A DNA stretch of 6,053 bases, from positions 541 to 6,593 of the forward strand of contig JAACVA010000225.1 of assembly GCA_009992615.1 (NCBI GenBank), in the 5' to 3' direction. The notes beneath the pieces are model-generated. The model ran no database searches and had not been told where the DNA came from. It saw only the letters and a list, made by a program, of their open reading frames with translations. Positions 1 to 5,644 of this stretch are shown here, piece after piece (the stretch's first letter is position 1; each line of letters opens with the position of its first letter). The position numbers and the translations under genes are program-made. The stretch is from Rhodobacterales bacterium. GTDB taxonomy: Bacteria; Pseudomonadota; Alphaproteobacteria; Rhodobacterales; Rhodobacteraceae.

Positions 1-1
1 C

Positions 2-1198
2 GAAAACCTGGACGACGACAGCGAAAACCCCGACAGCCAGGGCGACGATCAGGACGACAGCGAAGACAGCGACGCCAGCCCCGATCAAAGCCAGGATCAG
101 ACCCAGGACCCGTCGCAGGCCCAGGTGACCATGGACGACATGGCCGATACCGAAATGGGCGAAGAGGCCGAGATGCCCGAAGGCGACGCCCCGTTCGAAC
201 CCCCCGCGCCACCGCCGCCCAGCGCGGCCGACCCGAATTATCTGGTATATCTCAACACCCATGACGAAGAGATCCGCGCCGAGGATCTGGCCGAACCCGC
301 CGAATTGGAACGCCTGCGCGCCTATCTGGATCAACAGTTGGACCCGCTGAAAGGCGCTGTGTCGCGCCTGGCCAACAAGTTGCAGCGCCGCCTTCAGGCG
401 CAACAATCGCGGTCGTGGGAGTTTGATCTGGAAGAGGGCACACTGGACGCCGGACGCCTGGCGCGGGTGGTGGCCAATCCCACCACGCCGCTGTCGTTCA
501 AGCGCGAGAAGGATACCGAGTTCCGCGATACCTGTGTGACACTGCTGCTGGACAACTCCGGCTCGATGCGGGGGCGGCCGATCAGCATCGCGGCGATCTG
601 CGCCGATGTGTTGGCGCGCACGCTGGAACGCTGCCAGGTGAAGGTGGAAATCCTGGGCTTCACCACCCGCGCCTGGAAGGGTGGGCAGGCGCGCGAGGCG
701 TGGTTGGCCGCAGGGCGGCCACAGGCGCCGGGGCGGCTGAACGATCTGCGCCACATCATCTACAAATCCGCCGATGCGCCGTGGCGCCGGACCCGTACCA
801 ATCTGGGGCTGATGATGAAGGAAGGGCTGTTGAAGGAAAACATCGACGGCGAGGCACTGGAATGGGCGCACCGCCGGTTGTCGGGCCGCCACGAGGCGCG
901 CAAGATCCTGATGGTCATTTCCGACGGTGCGCCGGTGGATGACAGCACCTTGTCGGTGAACCCCGCCAACTATCTGGAAAAGCACCTGCGCGATGTGATC
1001 GCCATGGTCGAGCGCAAGAAACAGGTCGAACTTCTGGCCATCGGCATCGGCCATGACGTGACCCGGTACTATCACCGGGCGGTGACGATCACCGATGTCG
1101 AACAACTGGCCGGTGCGATGACAGAACAGTTGGCGGCGCTGTTCGACAGCGACCCCCGCGCGCGGGCCCGCGTCATGGGGATGCGGCGCGCCAGCTGA
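2..1198 (+). CDS. cobT: Cobaltochelatase subunit CobT, C-terminal part (5' end outside window)
   Basis: CobT works with CobS (AAA+ ATPase) and CobN in the ATP-dependent insertion of cobalt into hydrogenobyrinic acid a,c-diamide, in the cytoplasm, in the aerobic B12 pathway. The reading frame is open from base 2, so 398 residues are visible; family members are usually a little over 600, so roughly the first third is missing. Visible residues 1-91 form a very acidic D/E/S/Q-rich and then Pro-rich linker with no Lys or Arg, typical of CobT. A von Willebrand A domain follows from about residue 175: the MIDAS motif DNSGSM (Asp184, Ser186, Ser188) and the later ISDGAP (Asp308) are intact. The GTG at 125 is an internal codon, not the start. 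cobS commonly lies just upstream in related genomes, which cannot be checked here. A Mg-chelatase BchD/ChlD-type protein is less likely because of the linker and the full CobT-like C-terminus. Confidence 0.93.
   Translation, partial: ENLDDDSENPDSQGDDQDDSEDSDASPDQSQDQTQDPSQAQVTMDDMADTEMGEEAEMPEGDAPFEPPAPPPPSAADPNYLVYLNTHDEEIRAEDLAEPAELERLRAYLDQQLDPLKGAVSRLANKLQRRLQAQQSRSWEFDLEEGTLDAGRLARVVANPTTPLSFKREKDTEFRDTCVTLLLDNSGSMRGRPISIAAICADVLARTLERCQVKVEILGFTTRAWKGGQAREAWLAAGRPQAPGRLNDLRHIIYKSADAPWRRTRTNLGLMMKEGLLKENIDGEALEWAHRRLSGRHEARKILMVISDGAPVDDSTLSVNPANYLEKHLRDVIAMVERKKQVELLAIGIGHDVTRYYHRAVTITDVEQLAGAMTEQLAALFDSDPRARARVMGMRRAS
14..64 (+). repeat. Low-complexity GAC/AGC-rich coding stretch with a 12-base direct repeat
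   Basis: The 12-mer GACGACAGCGAA occurs at 14-25 and again at 53-64, a 39-base (13-codon) offset. Both copies are in the cobT frame and encode Asp-Asp-Ser-Glu. The stretch between and after them is built of similar GAC/AGC/GAT/CAG codons. It encodes the acidic linker and probably drifts in length between strains through slippage or unequal exchange (inference). It is not a mobile or regulatory repeat. Confidence 0.6.
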
Positions 1199-1241
1199 GG
1201 CGTTGCTTGAGTATTTATGCAAAGAAGAAACCCGGGCGTCT

Positions 1242-1259
1242 GGCCGCGGGGCGGCCTTT
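1242..1259 (+). terminator. Weak candidate terminator hairpin after cobT
   Basis: A perfect 6-bp stem GGCCGC/GCGGCC (1242-1247 with 1251-1256) with a GGG loop is followed by only TTTG, then GGGGCATTTTC. It lies 43 bases after the cobT stop and ends 38 bases before the aminopeptidase start, a sensible place for a terminator. The T-run is too short for a convincing intrinsic terminator, so it may only attenuate, or be a chance GC hairpin. Confidence 0.28.
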
Positions 1260-1280
1260 GGGGCATTTTCTGCAAACGAC

Positions 1281-1288
1281 AGGGGTGG
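1281..1288 (+). promoter_or_regulatory. Ribosome binding site that fixes the aminopeptidase start
   Basis: AGGGGTGG lies 6 bases before the ATG at 1295. The frame is open further upstream to an ATG at 1217, but that codon has no purine-rich site at a useful distance, and the extra 26 residues (Arg/Trp/Gly-rich) do not resemble the family N-terminus. The start at 1295 is therefore preferred. Confidence 0.75.
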
Positions 1289-1294
1289 CACGGC

Positions 1295-3088
1295 ATGTTT
1301 CAGACGTTCGAGGTGACATCGGCCCCACAACACGGTGCGGCGCGGCTGGCCGCCCTGCGTGGTGCCATGGCGGCGGCGGGGCTGGATGGATTTCTGGTGC
1401 CCCGCGCCGATGCCCATCAGGGCGAATATGTGGCGCCTTGCGACGCACGGCTGGCCTGGCTGACCGGGTTCACCGGATCGGCCGGGTTTTGCGCCGCGCT
1501 GGCCGATGTGGCGGGTGTGTTTGTCGACGGGCGTTACAGGTTGCAGGTGCGTGAACAGGTGGCCGCTGTGTTCACGCCGGTGGACTGGCCCGAGGAAAAG
1601 CTGCTGACATGGCTGGAACAACGGCTGCCTGCGGGGGCGGTTGTCGGGTTCGATTCGTGGCTGCACACGGTGGGCGAGGTCGAGGCGTGGTGCGGGTCGG
1701 CATTGGTGTTCCGGCCCTGTGACAACCTGGTGGATACGGTGTGGCCAGACCGCCCCGCCCCGCCCTGCGGCGCGGTCGAGCTGTATCCTGAGGCGCTGGC
1801 CGGGCGTTCAGCGGCCGACAAGCGGGCGGATATGGCGCAGGCGCTGCGCATGGCGGGGCAGCGGGCCTGTGTCATCACCCTGCCGGATTCACTGTGCTGG
1901 CTGCTGAACCTGCGTGGCCGCGACATCAAGCGCAATCCGGTGGTGCAGGGGTTTGGCCTGCTGCACGATGATGGGCGTGTCGATCTGTTTGCCGATCCGA
2001 TCAAGATGCGGGCCGTGGCGGGGCAATTGGGCGACGGGGTGCATCTGTTCGAGGTGGCCGAATTTGCACCGGCGCTTGCGGCGCTGACCGGGCCGGTACG
2101 GCTGGACAGGGGCAGCGCGCCCTTTGCGGTGGATCAGGCTTTGCGCGCGGCGGGCGTTGCAGTGGCCTATGACGCCGATCCCTGCATCCTGGCCAAGGCC
2201 TGCAAGACCGAGACCGAGATTGCCGGCAGCCGCGCCGCGCATCTGCGCGATGGGGCGGCGATGTGCGGCTTTCTGCACTGGCTGGATGGGGCCTGTGCGC
2301 GGGCTGGCGCGGGCGATCGGGTGAGCGAGATTGACGTGGTGCGCGCGCTGGAAGGCTTCCGCCGCGACACGAACCAGCTGCGCGACATCAGTTTTGAAAC
2401 CATCGCAGGCGCCGGACCGAACGGCGCCATCGTGCATTACCGGGTCACCGAGGCGACGAACCGCGATCTGGCGGCGGGTGAACTGCTGTTGGTGGACAGT
2501 GGCGGGCAATATCTGGATGGCACCACTGACATCACCCGCACCGTGCCGGTGGGCGATGTAGGGGCAGAAGTGCAGAGCTGTTTCACCCGTGTGTTGCAAG
2601 GCATGATCGCGGTGTCGCGGGCGCGGTGGCCGCGTGGCTGTTCGGGGCGCGATCTGGACGCGCTGGCGCGGTTTCCGCTGTGGGTGGCGGGGTTGGATTA
2701 TGACCACGGCACCGGTCACGGAGTGGGCGTTTACCTGAGCGTGCATGAAGGCCCCCAGCGGATTTCCCGGACCAGCGACGTGCCTCTGCACCCCGGCATG
2801 ATCCTGAGCAACGAACCCGGATATTACCGCGCCGGGGCATTTGGCATCCGGATCGAGAATTTGCTGGTGGTGCGCGAGGCCGACAGGATCGGCGACGGGC
2901 GCGACCAGTTGGCATTTGAAACGCTGACCTTCGTTCCGATCGACCGGCGACTGATCGACACCGCCCTGCTGTCGCCGGACGAGCGGGCGTGGATCGATGG
3001 CTATCACGCCGAGGTGGCGGCGCGGATCGGGCCGCTGGTTTCGGGCGATGTTGCGCGATGGCTGGCGCGGGCGACAGCGCCGCTTTGA
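1295..3088 (+). CDS. Xaa-Pro aminopeptidase (aminopeptidase P family, M24B), three-domain form
   Basis: A cytoplasmic metallopeptidase (usually two Mn ions) that removes an N-terminal residue followed by proline. The 597-residue product has two creatinase-type N-terminal domains (about residues 15-145 and 160-295), a pita-bread M24 catalytic domain (about 299-535) and a short C-terminal domain typical of the long aminopeptidase P form (about 540-597). All five metal ligands can be placed: Asp401 (VDSGG), Asp412 (TTDITR), His475 (HGTGHGVG), Glu507 (SNEPGYY) and Glu521 (GIRIENL). His381 (IVHYR) and His484 match the further active-site histidines of the family. No signal peptide or membrane segment is seen. 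The length and C-terminal domain match the long eukaryotic XPNPEP1-like form common in alphaproteobacteria rather than the roughly 440-residue E. coli PepP, so no symbol is given. It has its own ribosome site and a 96-base gap from cobT, so it is probably not functionally tied to B12 synthesis. Confidence 0.93.
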   Translation: MFQTFEVTSAPQHGAARLAALRGAMAAAGLDGFLVPRADAHQGEYVAPCDARLAWLTGFTGSAGFCAALADVAGVFVDGRYRLQVREQVAAVFTPVDWPEEKLLTWLEQRLPAGAVVGFDSWLHTVGEVEAWCGSALVFRPCDNLVDTVWPDRPAPPCGAVELYPEALAGRSAADKRADMAQALRMAGQRACVITLPDSLCWLLNLRGRDIKRNPVVQGFGLLHDDGRVDLFADPIKMRAVAGQLGDGVHLFEVAEFAPALAALTGPVRLDRGSAPFAVDQALRAAGVAVAYDADPCILAKACKTETEIAGSRAAHLRDGAAMCGFLHWLDGACARAGAGDRVSEIDVVRALEGFRRDTNQLRDISFETIAGAGPNGAIVHYRVTEATNRDLAAGELLLVDSGGQYLDGTTDITRTVPVGDVGAEVQSCFTRVLQGMIAVSRARWPRGCSGRDLDALARFPLWVAGLDYDHGTGHGVGVYLSVHEGPQRISRTSDVPLHPGMILSNEPGYYRAGAFGIRIENLLVVREADRIGDGRDQLAFETLTFVPIDRRLIDTALLSPDERAWIDGYHAEVAARIGPLVSGDVARWLARATAPL

Positions 3089-3114
3089 TTGCGGCGCATG
3101 GGGTGCTGGATTAT
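3085..3114 (+). promoter_or_regulatory. Weak candidate sigma-70-type promoter for the DUF427 gene
   Basis: TTGATT (3085-3090) and GATTAT (3109-3114) are 18 bases apart, and each matches four of six consensus positions. The placement overlaps the aminopeptidase stop codon and would start transcription about 55 bases before the DUF427 ATG. The match is weak and could be chance; read-through from the aminopeptidase gene is the alternative. Confidence 0.22.
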
Positions 3115-3138
3115 TGTCACGAAAGTGTTACCCATGCG
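3095..3138. repeat. Inverted repeat in the gap before the DUF427 gene
   Basis: The arms CGCATGGG (3095-3102) and CCCATGCG (3131-3138) are perfect 8-base reverse complements separated by 28 bases. The spacer contains a small CAC-GAAA-GTG hairpin (3118-3127) with a GNRA-type loop. There is no T-run afterwards, so it is not an intrinsic terminator. It could be an operator, a stabilising mRNA structure in read-through transcript, or chance. Confidence 0.4.
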
Positions 3139-3161
3139 GGAGCACAAACATCAAAACGTCA

Positions 3162-3168
3162 AGGGAGG
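3162..3168 (+). promoter_or_regulatory. Ribosome binding site that fixes the DUF427 start
   Basis: AGGGAGG lies 7 bases before the ATG at 3176. In-frame alternatives further upstream (TTG at 3089, ATG at 3134) have no comparable site and would add residues foreign to the family, so the start at 3176 is chosen. Confidence 0.8.
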
Positions 3169-3175
3169 GCGCGAT

Positions 3176-3517
3176 ATGGCAGACCAAATCAGGACAAGGC
3201 CCGCAGGTGGCACGTTCAGCATTCGGGCCGGGGGTGCCGTGATTGGCGAAACCTCGAACGCGGTCGAGCTGATCGAAGGCGACCGTCATCCGGTATTGTA
3301 TATTCCGCGCGCCGATCTGGCCATGGCGTTTCTCGAACGCTCGGACAGCAGCACCCATGACCCGCACAAGGGCGATGCCACCTATTATTCGGTCCAGACC
3401 AAAAGCGAACTGATCCGCGATGCGGCTTGGAGTTTCGAGTCGCCCAAGGCAGGAGCTGTGGCAATCGCCGGGTATCTGTCGTTCAATTCTCCAAAGGTTG
3501 CGGTCGAGGAAATCTAG
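3176..3517 (+). CDS. DUF427 domain protein, function unknown
   Basis: A 113-residue soluble protein that is nearly all one DUF427 domain, a small beta-rich family of unknown biochemical function. The family landmarks are in order: RAGGAVIGETSNAVEL (17-32), VLYIPRADL (40-48), a THxPHKGDATYY block (60-71), DAAWSFESP (82-90) and the C-terminal IAGYLSFNSPKVAVEE (97-112). No signal peptide or membrane segment is present. In the THxPHKGD block the position often held by Cys in homologues is Asp62 here; this comparison is from memory of the family. The gene sits alone, with an 87-base gap before it and 220 bases after it, and no neighbour suggests a role. Family membership is secure; any enzymatic function would be a guess. 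Confidence 0.88.
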   Translation: MADQIRTRPAGGTFSIRAGGAVIGETSNAVELIEGDRHPVLYIPRADLAMAFLERSDSSTHDPHKGDATYYSVQTKSELIRDAAWSFESPKAGAVAIAGYLSFNSPKVAVEEI

Positions 3518-3543
3518 CCGCAGAGACCCGGCAGGTTTGCAGC

Positions 3544-3570
3544 GGCCTTGGGTCATCACCCTGACCGGCC
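3544..3570 (+). terminator. Imperfect hairpin after the DUF427 gene, possible terminator without T-run
   Basis: An inner stem GGTCA/TGACC (3551-3555 with 3562-3566, loop TCACCC) is extended by outer GGCC/GGCC (3544-3547 with 3567-3570) with a three-base TTG bulge. It lies 26 bases after the DUF427 stop, where a terminator would be expected. No T-run follows (ATGGCG), so it would at most be a pausing or 3'-end stabilising structure. The rest of 3518-3737 contains no convincing gene. Confidence 0.28.
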
Positions 3571-3679
3571 ATGGCGCGGCATCGGCATTGCGGCGGTGAC
3601 TAGCGCAGGGTTCGGGGCCAAGTTCCGCAGGAGTTGGGCGGCCACCGGACAGTTTATTGATATTTCTGCACTGCAACAG

Positions 3680-3705
3680 GGAACCTTTGCACCTGCGGCA
3701 GCGTT
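3680..3705 (+). promoter_or_regulatory. Candidate EcfG-type stress promoter of the glucosylglycerol operon
   Basis: GGAAC (3680-3684) and CGTT (3702-3705) are exactly 17 bases apart. This equals the GGAAC-N16/17-CGTT consensus of EcfG, the general stress sigma factor of many alphaproteobacteria. The element ends 32 bases before the GTG of the dehydrogenase gene, on the correct strand, with a normal leader length. No good sigma-70 promoter was found in the same gap. The match is seen in the sequence; use by a sigma factor is inference. Many Rhodobacterales are thought to lack EcfG, so another ECF or RpoH-type factor, or chance, remains possible. Confidence 0.4.
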
Positions 3706-3727
3706 ATAGGGGTTCAGCGCCCCAATC

Positions 3728-3732
3728 AGGAG
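3728..3732 (+). promoter_or_regulatory. Ribosome binding site that sets a GTG start for the dehydrogenase
   Basis: AGGAG lies 5 bases before the GTG at 3738. The frame stays open to an ATG at 3657, but that codon has no ribosome site and lies upstream of the candidate promoter. The GTG is therefore the supported start. Confidence 0.75.
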
Positions 3733-3737
3733 TTCCC

Positions 3738-4883
3738 GTGAACAGTCAACCGATCAATCCGCCCCGCCCCGCCCTGAAACCCCGCCCATATGACAGCATC
3801 GCCGTGATCGGTGCCGGTGCCTGGGGCAGCGCCCTGGCCACCGTGGCGCGACGCGCCGGGCGCAGTGTGCGGTTGTGGGGGCGTGACGTCTCAGTGATCG
3901 ACGACATCAACCGGAACAGCCGCAACGATCGTTTCCTGCCCGGCATTGACCTGGCACCGGGCATCCTCGCGACCACCGATCTGGCCACCGCGCTGGACGG
4001 CGCCGAGGCCGTTCTGATCGTGATCCCGTCCGTCGCCATCCGGCAGATCTGCGCCGAAATCGCGCCGCTGATCCTCAAGGGCATCCCCGTGGCGATCTGC
4101 GCCAAGGGCATTGAGGAGGGCACCGGATACCTGATGGGACATATCGCCGCCGAGGTGTTGGGCGACCACCCCGTCGGTGTGATTTCCGGGCCGACTTTTG
4201 CCGATGAAACCGCATTGGGCCATTTCACCGCCGCCACTGTCGCCTTCAACTTCAGCTATAACGACCGCCTGTCGCCAATGGACAGCCCCGCCGCCCGCGT
4301 CGCCGTATCAATGAGCACGCCGTCGTTCCGCACCTATATAAGTGATGACCTGGTGGGCGTTGAAATCGGTGGCGCGGTGAAGAATGTGATCGCCATCGCC
4401 TGTGGCATGATGACCGGCGCCGGGTTTGCCAAGAACACCCGCGCCGCCCTGATCACCCGCGGCATGGACGAGATGAAACAGCTGGCCGAGGCATTGGGCG
4501 GCAAGCGCGAAACCGTGACCGGCCTGTCGGGCGCCGGCGATCTGACGCTGACCTGTTCGTCGGACAGTTCGCGCAACATGTCACTGGGCACGCAACTGGG
4601 CGCCGGGGTGGTGCGCGACCAGTGTTTTGATGGCAAACCCGTGGTGGTCGAGGGCGAGCACAATGCCATCACCGTCACCGATCTGGCCCGCCGCCTGGGG
4701 GTGCAAATGCCGATCTGCGAGGCGGTGCGCCGGGTGCTGCACGATGGTGCAGATCTGCGCGACACCTTCGCGCACATGTGGTCATCTCCCATCGTATCCG
4801 AACCCCGCGCGATGATGGCGCTGTCGTTCGATCACCCCTCGGGGCTGTCGCCGGTGGTGCGCGGCGATGAGGTGGTCTCATGA
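3738..4883 (+). CDS. gpsA: NAD(P)-dependent glycerol-3-phosphate dehydrogenase, long GpsA-type, glucosylglycerol operon
   Basis: A soluble enzyme that interconverts dihydroxyacetone phosphate and sn-glycerol-3-phosphate. The N-terminal Rossmann fold shows GAGAWGSALA with Gly25, Gly27 and Gly30, followed by CAKG (122-125) and SGPTFADETA. The C-terminal domain carries VEIGGAVKNVIAIACG with the expected catalytic Lys215, NTRAALITRG (233-242), GLSGAGDLTLTC with Asp268, and SSRN (277-280). At 381 residues it is longer than the usual 320-340: about 17 Pro-rich residues precede the Rossmann strand, the stretch after the FADE motif (around FNFSYNDRLSPMDSP) looks expanded, and roughly 25-30 residues extend past the normal end. 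It is the first gene of a three-gene operon and overlaps the phosphatase by 4 bases, which suggests translational coupling. Its likely job is to supply the glycerol-3-phosphate acceptor for the synthase at 5645. Whether it also serves phospholipid synthesis, or is a dedicated second copy, cannot be seen here. Confidence 0.9.
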   Translation: MNSQPINPPRPALKPRPYDSIAVIGAGAWGSALATVARRAGRSVRLWGRDVSVIDDINRNSRNDRFLPGIDLAPGILATTDLATALDGAEAVLIVIPSVAIRQICAEIAPLILKGIPVAICAKGIEEGTGYLMGHIAAEVLGDHPVGVISGPTFADETALGHFTAATVAFNFSYNDRLSPMDSPAARVAVSMSTPSFRTYISDDLVGVEIGGAVKNVIAIACGMMTGAGFAKNTRAALITRGMDEMKQLAEALGGKRETVTGLSGAGDLTLTCSSDSSRNMSLGTQLGAGVVRDQCFDGKPVVVEGEHNAITVTDLARRLGVQMPICEAVRRVLHDGADLRDTFAHMWSSPIVSEPRAMMALSFDHPSGLSPVVRGDEVVS

Positions 4884-5635
4884 ACAGCCATGTCCCGATC
4901 TCTGACAAACACTTTGTCCTGGCCACCGATCTGGACGGCACCTTCCTGGGCGGCAGCGACGCCGAGCGCCGGGCGCTGTACGACTGGATCGAGGCCAACC
5001 GCGACACCGTTGGCCTGATCTTTGTCACCGGACGCGACCCGCATTTCATCGAGGGCATGTGTGGCGACGGTCTGCCCTGGCCCGAATATGTGATCGGCGA
5101 CGTGGGCACGACCATTGCCCAGGTGCTCGACGGCAAGGTGACGCCGCTGCACCCGCTGGAAACCGAGATCGCCGCGCGCTGGGGCGATGCGGGGGGCAAG
5201 GTGCGCGCCGCGCTGGCCGAGGCACCGGGGCTGCGCCTGCAACCGACCGATTTCCGGTATCGCGTCAGTTACGACCTTGACCCCGACGCCTTTGACGACA
5301 CCGCCCATGGCATAGTCGATGACATGGGTCTGGACACGCTGATTTCCGACAACCGCTATTTCGATGTGCTGCCCAAGGGCATCAGCAAGGGGCCGTCTCT
5401 GCGCCTTCTGGCCGATCATCTGGGCGTCGAACATTGCCGGTTGCTGGCAGCGGGCGATACGATGAACGATTATTCCATGCTGGCGCTGGGCCTGCCCGCC
5501 GTGGCTGTGGGCGGATCGGAACAGGCGCTGCTGGATCGTCTTGCGGGGCAGGATCACGTCTATCGCGCCCGCGCCATCGGGGCCGCCGGTATCCACGAGG
5601 CAATCGGCGCCCTGAACCTGCATCCCAACGTCTGA
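4880..5635 (+). CDS. HAD-IIB phosphatase, probable glucosylglycerol-phosphate phosphatase
   Basis: A 251-residue cytoplasmic HAD-superfamily phosphatase of the sucrose-phosphatase/mannosylglycerate-phosphatase type. Motif I is DLDGT with nucleophile Asp17 and acid/base Asp19; motif II is VTGR with Thr50; the motif III lysine is in the KGISKGPSL segment (Lys166 or Lys170); motif IV is GDTMND with Asp193 and Asp197. The region between about residues 80 and 160 is the C2-type cap that sets substrate choice. The ATG overlaps the dehydrogenase stop (ATGA), with GAGGTGG 4 bases upstream, and the next gene follows after 9 bases. Lying directly before a glucosylglycerol-phosphate synthase, it most likely removes the phosphate from glucosylglycerol-phosphate. 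Family and catalytic residues are clear; the substrate is inferred from gene order. Sucrose-6-phosphate or glucosylglycerate-phosphate activity are alternatives. It is a short HAD protein and not the longer StpA-type phosphatase known from cyanobacteria. Confidence 0.85.
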   Translation: MNSHVPISDKHFVLATDLDGTFLGGSDAERRALYDWIEANRDTVGLIFVTGRDPHFIEGMCGDGLPWPEYVIGDVGTTIAQVLDGKVTPLHPLETEIAARWGDAGGKVRAALAEAPGLRLQPTDFRYRVSYDLDPDAFDDTAHGIVDDMGLDTLISDNRYFDVLPKGISKGPSLRLLADHLGVEHCRLLAAGDTMNDYSMLALGLPAVAVGGSEQALLDRLAGQDHVYRARAIGAAGIHEAIGALNLHPNV

Positions 5636-5639
5636 GGAA
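5634..5639 (+). promoter_or_regulatory. Ribosome binding site of ggpS overlapping the phosphatase stop codon
   Basis: GAGGAA lies 5 bases before the ATG at 5645 and shares its first two bases with the TGA stop of the phosphatase (5633-5635). Ribosomes ending the phosphatase would clear or reuse this site, so the two proteins are probably made in a coordinated way. Confidence 0.7.
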
Positions 5640-5644
5640 CTGTC

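Noticed and set aside
1155..1166. Perfect 12-base palindrome CCCGCGCGCGGG near the end of cobT
   Set aside because: It has no loop or T-run and sits in coding sequence for an Arg/Ala-rich tail, where GC-rich codons readily create such a pattern.
1217..1294. Upstream extension of the aminopeptidase to the ATG at 1217
   Set aside because: There is no ribosome site before 1217, the extra residues do not fit the family, and the extension would cover the hairpin at 1242-1259. AGGGGTGG before 1295 is far better.
1889..3007. Long open frame on the - strand (372 codons) opposite the aminopeptidase gene
   Set aside because: It lies entirely within a gene with all catalytic residues intact. Its Gln/His/Pro/Arg-rich composition is what antisense frames of GC-rich genes give, and no ribosome site or family motif was seen.
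3571..3603. Tiny open frame of 10 codons in the gap before the dehydrogenase gene
   Set aside because: It has no ribosome site and the length is expected by chance. It is not a supportable leader peptide.
3657..3662. TTGATA as a sigma-70 -35 element for the dehydrogenase operon
   Set aside because: No acceptable -10 hexamer lies 15-19 bases downstream.
3657..3737. Upstream extension of the dehydrogenase to the ATG at 3657
   Set aside because: There is no ribosome site, the extra residues are unlike GpsA, and the segment contains the candidate promoter. The GTG at 3738 has AGGAG at good spacing.
4832..5623. Open frame on the - strand (263 codons) opposite the phosphatase gene
   Set aside because: It is an antisense shadow of a well-supported HAD gene. 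No recognisable motif was seen, and its composition is typical of antisense frames in GC-rich DNA.
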